64,000 nt of DNA from Pseudomonas sp. HMWF032 (GTDB taxonomy: Bacteria; Pseudomonadota; Gammaproteobacteria; Pseudomonadales; Pseudomonadaceae): NCBI RefSeq assembly GCF_003060885.1, contig NZ_QAIG01000001.1, forward strand, positions 31,125 to 95,124, read 5' to 3'. The translations under genes were made by a program, and so were the position numbers. Numbering within the stretch: the first letter of the stretch is position 1; each line of letters opens with the position of its first letter. The notes under the pieces are model-generated. The model saw only the letters and a list, made by a program, of their open reading frames with translations. It searched no databases and was not told the origin of the DNA. This document shows positions 8,202 to 19,353 of this stretch, piece by piece.

Positions 8202-9596
8202 ATGAGCCGCACTGAAACCGACAGCCTGGGTTCCATCGAAGTACCCGATGAAGCCTATTGGGGCGCGCAAACCCAACGCTCGCTGATCAACTTCGCCATC
8301 GGTCAGGAGCACATGCCCTTACCGGTCGTGCATGCCCTGGCGCTGATCAAGAAAGCCGCCGCGCGGGTCAATCAGCGTATCGGTGAGTTGCCGGCCGACC
8401 TGGCCCGACTGATCGAGGAGGCCGCCAATGAAGTCTTGGCCGGCCAACATGATGAGCAATTTCCCCTGGTGGTCTGGCAGACCGGCAGCGGCACGCAAAG
8501 CAACATGAACGTCAACGAGGTGATTGCCGGGCGGGCCAACGAACTGGCGGGCAACGACCGTGGCGGTAAAACGCCGGTGCACCCCAACGACCACGTCAAC
8601 CGCGCGCAAAGCTCCAACGACAGCTTTCCCACCGCCATGCATATCGCCGCCGTGCACGCCGTGCAGCAGCAATTGCTGCCCGCCTTGCGCGAACTGCGTG
8701 CTGGACTGCAGGAACAAGCTGAACGGCATGCGCGGCAGGTCAAAACCGGGCGCACACACATGATGGATGCTACACCGATGACCTTCGGCCAGGAGCTATC
8801 GGCCTTTGTCGCGCAGCTAGGTTATGCCGAACATACTATCCAGGCCGCTCTGCCGGCCGTCTGCGAACTGGCCCAAGGGGGGACAGCTGTGGGCACTGGG
8901 TTGAACTCACCACAGGGTTTTGCCGATGCTATGGCTGCCGAACTGGCCGCTTTGAGTGGCCTGCCACTGGTCAGTGCGCCGAACAAGTTTGCCGCCCTCG
9001 CCGGCCACGAACCGCTGGTGGCGCTCTCAGGTGCCTTGAAAACCCTGGCAGTGGCCCTTATGAAACTGGCTAACGATCTGCGGTTGCTGGGCTCCGGCCC
9101 TCGCGCAGGCTTGGCCGAGGTGCGTTTACCGGCCAATGAACCGGGCAGTTCAATCATGCCAGGCAAAGTCAACCCAACCCAATGCGAGGCGCTGTCGATG
9201 CTGGCATGCCAGGTATTGGGGAACGACACCACGATTGCCTTTGCCGCTAGCCAGGGCCATCTGCAACTCAACGTGTTCAAACCGGTGATCATTCACAACT
9301 TGCTGCAATCGATACGTTTATTGGCGGACGGCTGCCATAACTTCCAGCAGCACTGCGTCGCGGGCCTGCAACCGGACGCAGGGAAAATGGCCGAGCACCT
9401 GGAACACGGTCTGATGCTGGTCACCGCACTGAACCCGCATATCGGCTACGACAAGGCCGCAAAAATCGCCAAGCTGGCCTATCAGGATGGCACTACCCTG
9501 CGTGACGCAGCGCTGCAACTGGGCTACCTGAGCAATGAACAATTCGACGCCTGGGTGCGTCCCGAAAACATGCTGGAGGCGGGTCAACATGAGTGA
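8202..9596 (+). CDS. fumC: class II fumarate hydratase
   Basis: Iron-independent fumarase interconverting fumarate and malate in the TCA cycle, useful when iron or oxidants disable Fe-S fumarase. At 464 aa it is full length. The superfamily signature [11 protein letters not shown], the [14 protein letters not shown] segment and the [14 protein letters not shown] active-site region are intact. A strong AGGAG site precedes the ATG. Its last 8 bases overlap the start of the reductase gene, so translation is probably coupled. By context it corresponds to the fumC2 copy of P. aeruginosa (PA0854, from memory). Confidence 0.96.
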   Translation: MSRTETDSLGSIEVPDEAYWGAQTQRSLINFAIGQEHMPLPVVHALALIKKAAARVNQRIGELPADLARLIEEAANEVLAGQHDEQFPLVVWQTGSGTQSNMNVNEVIAGRANELAGNDRGGKTPVHPNDHVNRAQSSNDSFPTAMHIAAVHAVQQQLLPALRELRAGLQEQAERHARQVKTGRTHMMDATPMTFGQELSAFVAQLGYAEHTIQAALPAVCELAQGGTAVGTGLNSPQGFADAMAAELAALSGLPLVSAPNKFAALAGHEPLVALSGALKTLAVALMKLANDLRLLGSGPRAGLAEVRLPANEPGSSIMPGKVNPTQCEALSMLACQVLGNDTTIAFAASQGHLQLNVFKPVIIHNLLQSIRLLADGCHNFQQHCVAGLQPDAGKMAEHLEHGLMLVTALNPHIGYDKAAKIAKLAYQDGTTLRDAALQLGYLSNEQFDAWVRPENMLEAGQHE

Positions 9597-10209
9597 CGCA
9601 GTAAAGAGCGGCGCAACACCACTGGAAGGTGATGGTAAACGCATCCTGATGATTTTCGGCACACCCAAGGCCAACAGTTTCTGCCATGCCCTCGGTGAAG
9701 CCTATGCTCAAGGCGCACGCCGCAAGGGCCACGTGGTACGCCAGCTGAAGCTGGGTGAAATGGACTACGACCCAGTACTGCGCGACGGCTATGAGCAAAG
9801 CCAGCCACTGGAACCCGACCTACTGGAAGCACAGCGGCAGATTCATTGGGCCGAACACCTGGTATTCGTCTATCCGGTCTGGTGGGGAGGTATTCCCGCA
9901 CTGCTCAAGGGCTTCTTCGACCGCACCTTTCTACCAGGCTTCGCCTTCAAGTACCGCAACCGCTCGCAACTCTGGGACAAGCTGCTGACGGGACGCACTG
10001 CCGACCTGCTGGTGACCATGGATACGCCGCCCTGGTACTTCCGCTGGATCTACGGTGCGCCTGGGCATCGGCAGATGACCCGCACCATCCTCGGTTTCAG
10101 CGGCATCAAAACCCGCCGCCTGGCCGAATTTGCGCCGGTACGCCCCTCGAGCGAAGAACAGCGCCAAAGCTGGTTGCGCCGCGCGGAAAACCTTGGCGGC
10201 AAAGCCTAG
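9589..10209 (+). CDS. NAD(P)H-dependent oxidoreductase, flavodoxin fold
   Basis: 206-aa quinone-reductase-like flavoprotein of the KefF/MdaB/NQO group. The phosphate-binding N-terminus ([19 protein letters not shown]) and the [19 protein letters not shown] motif, which contacts FMN/FAD, identify it. The longer open frame starts at 9535, but the ATG at 9589 has a GGAGG site and overlaps the fumC stop by 8 bases, so I use it. Likely cytoplasmic two-electron reduction of quinones or similar compounds. Its 3' end shares a CTAG with the opposing gene. Confidence 0.88.
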   Translation: MSDAVKSGATPLEGDGKRILMIFGTPKANSFCHALGEAYAQGARRKGHVVRQLKLGEMDYDPVLRDGYEQSQPLEPDLLEAQRQIHWAEHLVFVYPVWWGGIPALLKGFFDRTFLPGFAFKYRNRSQLWDKLLTGRTADLLVTMDTPPWYFRWIYGAPGHRQMTRTILGFSGIKTRRLAEFAPVRPSSEEQRQSWLRRAENLGGKA

Positions 10210-10514
10210 TCGCCGAGGTACTCACGGGCTTTCAAACCGACATAACGCCGACCGGGGTTATCTTCACTGGCGCTCCACTCCTCAGGGGAAAACAGCTGGA
10301 ACAGGCCAATGCGGCAGAGCGTAGGAACGGCCAACGCCAACTCACGCTCGACCTCGCCGCGCTCACCCTGGTTGTACAGTTCGATATTGTGCAGCATGGT
10401 GGCGACCGTACCCGTCTGGACTCGGCTGCCATCACGCAAGGTCACCGCCGGTAAAGACGGCTCTCCGGCAGCCAGTATCTTGCCGTTGACTCGCGCCAGT
10501 TCATCGGTACTCAT
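10206..10514 (-). CDS. small conserved hypothetical protein
   Basis: 102-aa cytoplasmic protein with no motif I recognise. It has a strand-rich N-terminal part (ILAAGEPSLPAVTLRDGSRVQTGTV in short pieces) followed by a helix and a short acidic C-terminus ending EYLGD. Codon use matches neighbours. Its ATG overlaps the stop of the DMT transporter as ATGA, so it is almost certainly translated and coupled to that gene. Its stop codon shares the palindrome CTAG with the convergent reductase gene. Confidence 0.78.
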   Translation of the reverse strand: MSTDELARVNGKILAAGEPSLPAVTLRDGSRVQTGTVATMLHNIELYNQGERGEVERELALAVPTLCRIGLFQLFSPEEWSASEDNPGRRYVGLKAREYLGD

Positions 10515-11482
10515 TTCAGGGCTCCTACAGGCATCACGCCGCTCTTGCGGGCTTTCCAGCTGGCGACCAGGGATGGGCCGAGCGCCGTCAACGCTGACCC
10601 CAGCACCACCAGTACTGCGCCACCATAGGCTAACCAGTTGATCTGCTCAGGCTGCACATGATCAGGCCACCAGCTGGCAGCCAGCGCCACCGAGGCAAAC
10701 GTCACCAACGGGGTAATCGCCAATGCCGCACTGACCCGCGAAGCCTCCCAATGCGCCAACGCTTCGGCAAACGCGCCATAAGCCACCAGCGTGTTCAGGC
10801 AACAGGCAAACAGCAGCCAACCCTGCAGCGGGCTCAACTCCAACGCTTGCAGCGGATGTGCCCAAGGCGTCAGCAGCATGGCGCAGGCCAGGTAGATCAC
10901 CATCATCACCTGCAGCGAGTTCCACACCGTCAGCAACTGTTTCTGCGCCAAGCCATAGAACGCCCAGACAAACGCCGCCAGCAGCACGATCAACACACCG
11001 GTGGTGTAGGCCGTCAGTGAAGTCAGCAGCTCATCCAGACGTTGATTAAAGAACAAGACAAAACCGATCAGCAGCACCAACAAGCCCAGCCCCTGGCCAA
11101 GGCTGAAACGCTCGCGGAAGACAAACAGACTGCTGATCAACAACAAAATTGGCGCAACCTGAATCACCAGCTGCGTAGTACCGGGGCTGAGCAAATTGAG
11201 GCCAACCAGATAAAGCACATAGTTGGCGGTCAACCCGGCTATCGCCAGCAGCAACAGCCATACGCCCTTCTTGCCCAACGGACGGAAGGCGGGCAAGCGT
11301 TTGCTGGCCGCCAGATAGGCGAGCAGGATAGAGCCGGAAACCAGCAAGCGAAACCAGGTCACCGTAACCGGGTCCATCACCTGCAGCACTTCCTTGAGCT
11401 TGATCGGCAGTACGCCCCATAACAACGCCGTTAACAGTGCCAGGAACAACCCATACAGCCAACGACCGGAGGAAACATGCAT
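10511..11482 (-). CDS. DMT-superfamily (EamA) transporter
   Basis: 323-aa inner-membrane protein with about ten transmembrane helices arranged as two EamA repeats. The first (GLFLALLTALLWGVLPIKL) begins right after the N-terminus and the second covers roughly residues 160-300. Members export metabolites or amino acids. The substrate cannot be read from sequence. I choose the ATG at 11482 (MHVSSGRWLYG) because AGAGG lies 5 bases upstream. A longer frame from 11545 is poor. It is the first gene of a two-gene operon with the small coupled protein. Confidence 0.87.
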   Translation of the reverse strand: MHVSSGRWLYGLFLALLTALLWGVLPIKLKEVLQVMDPVTVTWFRLLVSGSILLAYLAASKRLPAFRPLGKKGVWLLLLAIAGLTANYVLYLVGLNLLSPGTTQLVIQVAPILLLISSLFVFRERFSLGQGLGLLVLLIGFVLFFNQRLDELLTSLTAYTTGVLIVLLAAFVWAFYGLAQKQLLTVWNSLQVMMVIYLACAMLLTPWAHPLQALELSPLQGWLLFACCLNTLVAYGAFAEALAHWEASRVSAALAITPLVTFASVALAASWWPDHVQPEQINWLAYGGAVLVVLGSALTALGPSLVASWKARKSGVMPVGALK

Positions 11483-11772
11483 AAACGCCTCTAAACCCAG
11501 CGCTACAACCATCGACTGATGCAGGTTGCAGCCGCAAACCAGCATTCTAGGCCGCGCCCATGGACCGGCACAGCCACAGCTAGGCAGTGCTATTCACTGC
11601 AACTGTACTGATAGCCAGGCAACATCAAGTCACCCAATTGACGCCAAAAATACAAAATCAAGGAAAAAGATGGCGATATTCGGCGAAAACGACCATTTGT
11701 CGTTAAATTCAGCAGCCAGAAAAACGCCGTTTAGACTGATTTTCATCAGCTCATCTTGCGGGAGGTTCATCC

Positions 11773-11982
11773 ATGTTCGGTCAACGTAATGTCGATCACA
11801 GCCCTGGCACCCACTACCGCAGTGAACGCGTTAGCGCGGTCAACGGCCAATACTTCTTCTCCACCCGCGAGGGCACCCTGGAAGGCCCCTACTTCAACCG
11901 AACGGATGCCGAGCGAGAGATTGCCTTTTATATCCGTCGAATGGCTCAGGCCAACGAGATCATCGAAAGCCGTGCATTCTGA
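11773..11982 (+). CDS. DUF6316 family small protein
   Basis: 69-aa protein of a Pseudomonas-typical family: GTHYRSERV, then VNGQYFFSTREGTLEGPYF and a C-terminal helix starting at DAEREIAFYIRR. The ribosome site GGGAGG lies 8 bases before the ATG. Function is unknown. The compact strand-turn-strand part and terminal helix suggest a small globular cytoplasmic protein. It has an own promoter region of about 230 AT-richer bases (11546-11772) in which no other gene is visible. Confidence 0.85.
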   Translation: MFGQRNVDHSPGTHYRSERVSAVNGQYFFSTREGTLEGPYFNRTDAEREIAFYIRRMAQANEIIESRAF

Positions 11983-12311
11983 ATCACCCCAGCCAGCCCT
12001 CTCTAAGCCAGTGAGGGCCATAGAACGGGGCTTGCAACAGGCCTTTAACCTGACCTCAACAGAGCTTTTCAGAAAAAAGCGCCAATGTAGTCGCCCTCAT
12101 CATGACGGTGATGGTATCGCCACACGAGATCCAGTTCAGGTAATGGCCCGCCTGTAGCGAAAGGCTTACATACCATGGCTGCAATGCCGATAGGGGTAAG
12201 CGTATATCTCATGCAGCAATGGTTTGTCGTAGAAATACATTCGGCGAATTCTGCCCACCATTTCCATGCAGATCCCCTGTTTTCTCCTACTCAAAAAACG
12301 AGCGGAGGCAG
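11983..12311. other. intergenic region before the BLUF/MCP islet
   Basis: About 330 bases without a convincing gene. Codon patterns are disturbed in all frames and the sequence becomes AT-richer towards 12250. It may contain the promoter of the downstream photoreceptor pair. I see no clear -24/-12 box and no terminator for the DUF6316 gene. It marks the left border of the islet. Confidence 0.5.
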
Positions 12312-12452
12312 TTGAACACCCGCCTCGATAAGCTGCGCAGCATGAATACTCCTGTGCTCAGTCAAGCCTACTCCCGCCGCGAGATGGTCTACAATTTAAC
12401 CTATTCCTATGCTAACGGTTCTCATTACATCGGAGGGCTGAACTATGATTGA
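12312..12452 (+). CDS. possible small ORF coupled to the BLUF gene
   Basis: A 46-codon frame starting with TTG at 12312 after a good GCGGAGG site and ending in a TGA that overlaps the BLUF start (ATGATTGA). It would encode a basic N-terminus, then MNTPVLSQAYSRREMVYNLT and YANGSHYIGGLNYD. The frame is open upstream to 12219. Nothing in it is recognisable. It could be a short leader peptide driving coupled translation of the photoreceptor, or the leftover 3' end of a decayed gene. Confidence 0.25.
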   Translation: MNTRLDKLRSMNTPVLSQAYSRREMVYNLTYSYANGSHYIGGLNYD

Positions 12453-12900
12453 GCTTTGTTATGTCAGTAGTGCCAATGAGAGATACAAATCAAAAGATTT
12501 GGTGCAGTTATTGACCCAGGCAAGAGCAAAAAATCAGCGTCTTGGCATTACGGGTCTATTACTCTATGACGGAACCGGCACCTTTATTCAGGCCCTTGAA
12601 GGTGATAATAAAATAATAGAGTCGTTATTTGATGTTATCAAAGCCGATAGCCGGCACAAGAGAGTCAATTTGCTCGGTATCCACGAAATCCACGAGCGTT
12701 CGTTTGGGGGCTGGAGTATGGGTTTTCGCTCATTAGATCATCCTGAAATAACCAGCCTGAATGGTTTTTCTGAGTTTTTGAATGTTTCGCCAGATACTTT
12801 TAATCAAAAAGTACAAACGAAATCAGGTTTTGCTTTAAGGATGTTGTCTTACTTTAGGCAGCAGGCATTGGCTGAGACAGAAGATAAACATGATATTTAA
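12445..12900 (+). CDS. BLUF-domain blue-light sensor (short, stand-alone)
   Basis: 151-aa flavin-binding photoreceptor consisting of one BLUF domain (about residues 2-95) and a C-terminal helical cap. The light-sensing residues are present: Y6 in LCYVSSA, N30, Q49 in GTFIQALEG, W90 and M92 in FGGWSMGF, with ITGLLLYDG between. These match the AppA Tyr-Gln-Trp-Met set in order and spacing. No output domain is fused, so it must act on a partner, like PixD, BlrB or BlsA. The obvious candidate is the chemoreceptor encoded 26 bases downstream. Base composition is AT-richer than the rest of the window, suggesting transfer. Confidence 0.93.
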   Translation: MIELCYVSSANERYKSKDLVQLLTQARAKNQRLGITGLLLYDGTGTFIQALEGDNKIIESLFDVIKADSRHKRVNLLGIHEIHERSFGGWSMGFRSLDHPEITSLNGFSEFLNVSPDTFNQKVQTKSGFALRMLSYFRQQALAETEDKHDI

Positions 12901-12926
12901 TTGTTACTTAGGTTGAGGTTGAATAT

Positions 12927-14624
12927 ATGCTGTCGCTCTTGAAGATATCTCATAAAGTCTATTTGATGGGTGTTGTGCAGTTAGGCTTGCTGATTTTAAT
13001 CGGAGGTATTTCAATAGCGCAGATGGCGAAAATAGGCACTCAAATACTTGAAGTTGCCGAAGAGGATATTCCTCTGACGCGAAAAATTACGAAAACAACT
13101 GACTACCAGTTACAACAAGCTATTGTTTTAGAAAGAGTCTTCTTTAAAGCCACCTTAGTGAAGGAAGGTTACTCAGGTGCCCAGTCTGAATTGGATAAAA
13201 ATATTCAAAAGGTTTCTGAGTACCAAAAGAGCGCCCAGGCAGAATTGAATAACGCGAAGAACTTTGCACAGGACGCAATGAGCAAGTTACATACCGAAAC
13301 AGCCAAGACAGAGTATCGCGCAATAGTTTCTGACCTTGCGGCAGTTTCGTCTGAATTGACCGTACTGGAGGGGCTAACGGCTAAAGTTATCAGCTCTGCC
13401 AGGGCTGGCGATATTGACAGCGTTATCGAGCAGGCCAAAGTCATTGAAGCACTGGAAGCTGAAGTCAATGCTCAACTTATCGAGTTGCTAGACACTATCC
13501 AAAATTTCACTCAGCGGTCTGTATCGCAGGCTGAGGCCGATGAGCAGTCTGCCATCGAACTCATTGCCGGCCTGTTCATCGTGTCGCTTGCTCTTTCGAT
13601 TGCGCTGCCATTTCTCATAAGCCGTTCCATTGTTGTCCCTATCAACAACCTACTCACTAGGCTTAGAGAGGTTGCTGATGGCGACGGCGATTTGCGCCTG
13701 CGTCTTGATGACTCTGCAAAAGATGAAACCGGCGAGGTGGCTAAAGCCTTTAATAAATTTATGATGGTGTTGAATAAGGTTATCAAAAGTGTGTCCACTC
13801 AGGCTGATGAGCTTGGGACTTCGGCAGAAGTCAGCCTTAGGGTGATGGAGATTACCGTTAAGAACGTAGATACACAGCATCGTGAAACGGAGCAAGTGGC
13901 AGCGGCTGTTGAAGAAATGAGCGCCACCACTAATGAGATTGCCAGAACTACCAACGAAGCCAGTCAGGTAGCCGACGCAGTTCGAGATAAAGTTCGTGAA
14001 GGCCAGAATATTGCTCAGAACACACAAAAAATCATAGAACAGCTGGCCACTGAGGTAGAGCAGGCGGCCGAAGTTATTTCAGGTTTAATGGCGGAAACCA
14101 ACAATATTGGCCAAGTGACGGATACCATACAGTCCATCGCCGAGCAAACTAACCTACTGGCCCTGAATGCTGCCATTGAAGCCGCTAGGGCGGGTGACAG
14201 CGGGCGCGGGTTTGCTGTAGTGGCTGACGAAGTGCGCTCTCTTGCAAAACGCACAAGAGATTCAACTGTGGATATTCAGGGGTTGGTGCAGCGACTGCAA
14301 GAGCAAGCCAATAAAGCTGTTAATAGCATGGCCAGCGGTAAAAGAAGTACTTCCCTGTGCTTTGAAAAAGTCGTTGAGACTACCAAAGCGTTTGACGATG
14401 TATCGACTGCCGTTGATGGGATTTCTGATCTAAATACGCAAGTTGCTGCGGCGTCAGAGCAGCAGGCTTTCGTGTCTCAAGAGATCAACAACACGCTGTT
14501 GAGAATAACCCATATTGCTCAGCAAACCGCCGACGGTGCCCGAGAGACTTCTGATGCCAGTGAAAAAATTGCCAAGCGTTTGATTGATTTGCATACCAAT
14601 ATCAACATTTTCAAAACTTCGTAA
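12927..14624 (+). CDS. methyl-accepting chemotaxis protein, paired with BLUF sensor
   Basis: 565-aa chemoreceptor. TM1 is residues about 12-31, a periplasmic helical domain of about 178 residues follows (four-helix-bundle type by its heptad look), and TM2 is about 210-232. A HAMP domain runs to about 285. The cytoplasmic coiled coil has the conserved hairpin tip [20 protein letters not shown] and [15 protein letters not shown] at about 403-441. No C-terminal receptor pentapeptide is seen. The tip should couple to CheA/CheW. It lies 26 bases after the BLUF gene, shares its AT-rich composition and ends at a strong terminator, so the two form one transcript. Confidence 0.93.
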   Translation: MLSLLKISHKVYLMGVVQLGLLILIGGISIAQMAKIGTQILEVAEEDIPLTRKITKTTDYQLQQAIVLERVFFKATLVKEGYSGAQSELDKNIQKVSEYQKSAQAELNNAKNFAQDAMSKLHTETAKTEYRAIVSDLAAVSSELTVLEGLTAKVISSARAGDIDSVIEQAKVIEALEAEVNAQLIELLDTIQNFTQRSVSQAEADEQSAIELIAGLFIVSLALSIALPFLISRSIVVPINNLLTRLREVADGDGDLRLRLDDSAKDETGEVAKAFNKFMMVLNKVIKSVSTQADELGTSAEVSLRVMEITVKNVDTQHRETEQVAAAVEEMSATTNEIARTTNEASQVADAVRDKVREGQNIAQNTQKIIEQLATEVEQAAEVISGLMAETNNIGQVTDTIQSIAEQTNLLALNAAIEAARAGDSGRGFAVVADEVRSLAKRTRDSTVDIQGLVQRLQEQANKAVNSMASGKRSTSLCFEKVVETTKAFDDVSTAVDGISDLNTQVAAASEQQAFVSQEINNTLLRITHIAQQTADGARETSDASEKIAKRLIDLHTNINIFKTS

Positions 14625-14644
14625 ATATTGAATACAAAGACCAG

Positions 14645-14682
14645 CCAATAAAAAACCGCGACACGTCGCGGTTTTTTATTGG
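14645..14682. terminator. bidirectional rho-independent terminator
   Basis: A perfect 18-base inverted repeat: CCAATAAAAAACCGCGAC and its complement around AC. The GC stem CCGCGAC/GTCGCGG is flanked by A6 and T6, so it can stop both the chemoreceptor transcript and the opposing thiolase transcript. Confidence 0.92.
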
Positions 14683-14693
14683 ACGCAGGACGA

Positions 14694-15878
14694 TCAGCGC
14701 ACGGCTTCAAACAACCCGGTCGCGCCCATGCCGCCGCCCACACACATGGTGACGATGCCGTAACGCAGGTTACGTCGCTGCAGCTCACGCACCAGATGAC
14801 CAACCTGGCGCGAGCCGGTCATACCGAACGGATGGCCGATGGAAATCGAGCCGCCATTGACGTTGTACTTGGCGTTGTCAATTTCCAGACGGTCGCGCGC
14901 GTACAGGCACTGCGAAGCAAACGCCTCGTTAAGCTCCCAGAGGTCGATATCGGCAACACTCAGACCCTTGGCCTTGAGCAGCTTAGGCACCGAGAACACC
15001 GGACCAATGCCCATCTCATCCGGCTCGCAGCCGGCGGCCACAAAGCCGCGGAAGAACGCCAGCGGCTTGAGGCCTAGTTCGATGGCTTTTTCCAGGCTCA
15101 TCACCAGAGTCATCGAGGCGCCATCGGACAGCTGCGAGGCATTGCCAGCGGTGACCGACCCGTCGTCGGCAAATACCGGTTTGAGCGCGGCCAGGCTTTC
15201 CAGAGTGGTGTCGGCACGGTTGCAGTCGTCGTGAGCGACGATGCCATCGATGATGCTCTTCTCGCCGGTGGCTTTGTCTTCGACCTGATACTTGACGTGC
15301 ATCGGCACGATCTCATCATCGAACAGAGCTTCAGCCTGCGCCCGCGCAGTGCGCTGCTGGCTCTGCAGGGCATAGGCATCCTGGGCTTCGCGGCTGACGT
15401 TGTAACGACGAGCGACGATCTCGGCGGTCTGACCCATGGGGTAATAGATACCCGGCAGATCTTTTTGCAGCACCGGGTTGAACAGGTTCTGCGTGTTCAT
15501 GCTTTTCAGGGTCATGGTGATCGACTCGACGCCACCCGCCACGATCACATCGCTGCAACCCGACGCCACCTGATTGGCTGCAATCGCAATGGCCTGCAGG
15601 CCCGAGGAGCAGAAACGGTTGAGGGTCATGCCCGCCACATTGGTGCCCAGGCCGGACAGCACGGCCACGTTACGACCAATGTTCATGCCCTGAGCGCCTT
15701 CATTGGAGCCGGCACCAACGATGCAGTCATCCACCAGCGCCGGGTCGATACCGGTGCGCGCCAGCAGTGCATTGACGCAGTGAGCCGCCATGTCGTCTGG
15801 ACGGGTCAGATTGAACTTGCCACGAAAGGACTTGGCCAAACCAGTCCGTACGCTGTCAACGATCACCACTTCACGCAT
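14694..15878 (-). CDS. acetyl-CoA C-acyltransferase (thiolase)
   Basis: 394-aa thiolase catalysing thiolytic cleavage of 3-ketoacyl-CoA or the reverse condensation. The acyl-carrying cysteine is in LNRFCSSGLQA, the histidine in SIGHPFGMTGSR and the second cysteine in CVGGGMG, so all catalytic residues are intact. I start at the ATG at 15878 (MREVVIVDSVRTG) with GAGGTG upstream. The additional 23 codons in frame are not family sequence. In PAO1 the thiolase next to the polyphosphate:AMP phosphotransferase is PA3454, as I recall. A role in fatty-acid beta-oxidation is likely, the exact chain length unknown. Confidence 0.93.
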   Translation of the reverse strand: MREVVIVDSVRTGLAKSFRGKFNLTRPDDMAAHCVNALLARTGIDPALVDDCIVGAGSNEGAQGMNIGRNVAVLSGLGTNVAGMTLNRFCSSGLQAIAIAANQVASGCSDVIVAGGVESITMTLKSMNTQNLFNPVLQKDLPGIYYPMGQTAEIVARRYNVSREAQDAYALQSQQRTARAQAEALFDDEIVPMHVKYQVEDKATGEKSIIDGIVAHDDCNRADTTLESLAALKPVFADDGSVTAGNASQLSDGASMTLVMSLEKAIELGLKPLAFFRGFVAAGCEPDEMGIGPVFSVPKLLKAKGLSVADIDLWELNEAFASQCLYARDRLEIDNAKYNVNGGSISIGHPFGMTGSRQVGHLVRELQRRNLRYGIVTMCVGGGMGATGLFEAVR

Positions 15879-15991
15879 GTCGCACCTCATTGTAATTGGG
15901 TTGAGTTGCCAACAAGAATAAAGCTGGACAATCTCACTCAGCGACAATCATTCATCAGCCGTATGCGCGACCATCCTGTTGCCCGTGTAAC

Positions 15992-17479
15992 TCAGTCTTT
16001 GCCGAATGCGGCCTCAAGCGCTTCATTGATAGTGCGCAGCACCTTGATCCGGGCAAAGCGCTTGTCATTGGCTTCCACTAACGTCCACGGGGCGATCTCG
16101 GTGCTGGTGCGATCGACCATATCGCCAATTGCATCGCGGTACAGCGGCCATTTCTCGCGATTGCGCCAGTCTTCTTCGGTGATTTTGAAACGCTTGAAAG
16201 GAATCTGCTCGCGCGCCTTGAAGCGTTCCAGCTGGGTTTGCTGATCGATCGACAGCCAGAACTTCACCAACACCACGCCGGCTTCGCTGAGCTGCTCTTC
16301 GAAGTCATTGATCTCGCCATAGGCGCGCAGCCAGTCGCCGGTGCTGCAAAAGCCCTCGACCCGTTCCACCAACACTCGGCCATACCAGGAGCGGTCAAAC
16401 ACGGTGAACTTGCCGCGCGGCGGAATGTGCCGCCAGAAACGCCACAGATAGGGCTGCGCGCGCTCTTCTTCGGTCGGCGCGGCAACCGGGACGATGCGGT
16501 ACTGACGGGGATCGAGCGCACCAATCACCCGACGAATCGCCCCACCCTTGCCGGCCGCATCATTGCCTTCGAACACTGCAATCAACGAATGGCGACGCAT
16601 GCGCTTATCACGCATCAGGCTGGACAAGCGAGCCTGTTCGATAACCAACTGTTCAGCGTACAACTCCTTATCCAGCGCCTGACTCATGTCCAGGCTGTCG
16701 ATCAGCCCGCGCTGATCGAGACTGGAGGTCAACGGCGCAGCATGAGGATGGGGCACGGGGCGCGTCTTGGCCTTCAACGCGGCTTGCAAGCCATCGAGCA
16801 GAATGCGCCCGACCGTCAGGCTGCGGTAATACTCATCCACGCCTTCCACCACATACCAGGGCGCGTAGTCGCGACTGGTGCGGCGCAACACACGCTCGCC
16901 GACACGTACAAATTTGTCGTAGGTTTTTGATTGCTGCCAGTCCAGCGGACTGATCCGCCAGCTGTGCAGCGGGTCATCCTGCAGCGCCTTGAGGCGCGCT
17001 TTCATCTGCAGCTTGGATAGATGGAACCAGAACTTGAAGATCAGCGTACCCTCATCGCAGAGCATGCGCTCCATCCCCAGGGTGCTATCGATGGCCTGGT
17101 CAAGCACGGCATTCTTAATCCGCCCATGCACCCGCCCCTGCAGCATCTGGCTGTACCAGTTACCAAAGAAGATGCCGATACGCCCCTTGGGGGGCAGTTG
17201 CCGCCAGTAACGCCAGGCCGGCGGTCGCGCCAGCTCCTCATCGGTCTGCTGGTCGAAGGTATTGACCTGAATCAGCCGCGCATCCATCCACTCGTTAAGC
17301 AGCTTGACCGTCTCTCCCTTACCCGCACCTTCGATCCCGTTGATCAGAATAAGCACGGCAAAACGTCCTTGCTGCTGCAACTCGTACTGCGCCTCAAGCA
17401 ACGCTTCGCGCAGCGCGGGAGCCTCGGCTTCAAAAGTTTCTTTATCAATACGGCGGCCGATCTCGGCGGATTCGAACAT
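15992..17479 (-). CDS. pap: polyphosphate:AMP phosphotransferase, tandem PPK2 domains
   Basis: Transfers phosphate from polyphosphate to AMP, giving ADP. At 495 aa it holds two PPK2 domains, each with a P-loop: GIEGAGKGE near residue 47 and GNDAAGKGG near residue 300. Each is followed by the lid motif (IGIFFGNWYSQML in the first, FTVFDRSWYGRVLVERVEGF in the second). The double-domain layout and length equal class II Pap of P. aeruginosa (PA3455 from memory). The first-domain lid reads GNWYS rather than DRSWYGR, as expected if only the second half is catalytic. The start at 17479 follows GGGAG. Confidence 0.93.
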   Translation of the reverse strand: MFESAEIGRRIDKETFEAEAPALREALLEAQYELQQQGRFAVLILINGIEGAGKGETVKLLNEWMDARLIQVNTFDQQTDEELARPPAWRYWRQLPPKGRIGIFFGNWYSQMLQGRVHGRIKNAVLDQAIDSTLGMERMLCDEGTLIFKFWFHLSKLQMKARLKALQDDPLHSWRISPLDWQQSKTYDKFVRVGERVLRRTSRDYAPWYVVEGVDEYYRSLTVGRILLDGLQAALKAKTRPVPHPHAAPLTSSLDQRGLIDSLDMSQALDKELYAEQLVIEQARLSSLMRDKRMRRHSLIAVFEGNDAAGKGGAIRRVIGALDPRQYRIVPVAAPTEEERAQPYLWRFWRHIPPRGKFTVFDRSWYGRVLVERVEGFCSTGDWLRAYGEINDFEEQLSEAGVVLVKFWLSIDQQTQLERFKAREQIPFKRFKITEEDWRNREKWPLYRDAIGDMVDRTSTEIAPWTLVEANDKRFARIKVLRTINEALEAAFGKD

Positions 17480-17554
17480 AGCCCACTCCCTGACATTATC
17501 GTTTGAGCCTAGCGGATCGGCAGTGGCTTTGGCCAAAGCTATTGCGGGATTCAT

Positions 17555-17863
17555 TCAGCGCCGAGTGATCAGCCCCTGCTTGGCTACACGCGTCAACTGA
17601 CGCACGGTTTCATCCAGCTGCGCGGCCGTTGGCGCCTGGATCACCGCCATATCGAAATGATTGCTGGCAAAGCGCGCAAGCGACTCGCCATCGTGAACGA
17701 AGTTGATCAGAAAGGTCCGCGGCCCTGCCCAGCGCTTGGGCCAGCCATCGAGATAGCGCAACAGCGTCGGCTGATGGCTACCGCCAAGGAGTATTTTCGG
17801 ATTGCGCAGGGTCAGCCCAGAGGTGATCGGGGCCAGGCGAATAAGCGGTTGGGGACAGTGCAT
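17555..17863 (-). CDS. conserved hypothetical protein
   Basis: 102-aa protein I do not recognise. It contains RTFLINFVHDGESLARFASN followed by a helix (TAAQLDETVRQLTRVAKQG) and ends in two arginines. No signal peptide or membrane segment is seen. It is separated from pap by 75 bases on the same strand and is probably co-transcribed. Codon use fits a real gene. Confidence 0.6.
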   Translation of the reverse strand: MHCPQPLIRLAPITSGLTLRNPKILLGGSHQPTLLRYLDGWPKRWAGPRTFLINFVHDGESLARFASNHFDMAVIQAPTAAQLDETVRQLTRVAKQGLITRR

Positions 17864-19346
<1,483 letters not shown>

Positions 19347-19353
19347 TACAGGA

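Noticed and set aside
12219..12311. Upstream part of the frame leading into the small ORF before BLUF
   Set aside because: No ribosome site at the ATG at 12219 and odd composition; only the part from the TTG at 12312 has a credible start.
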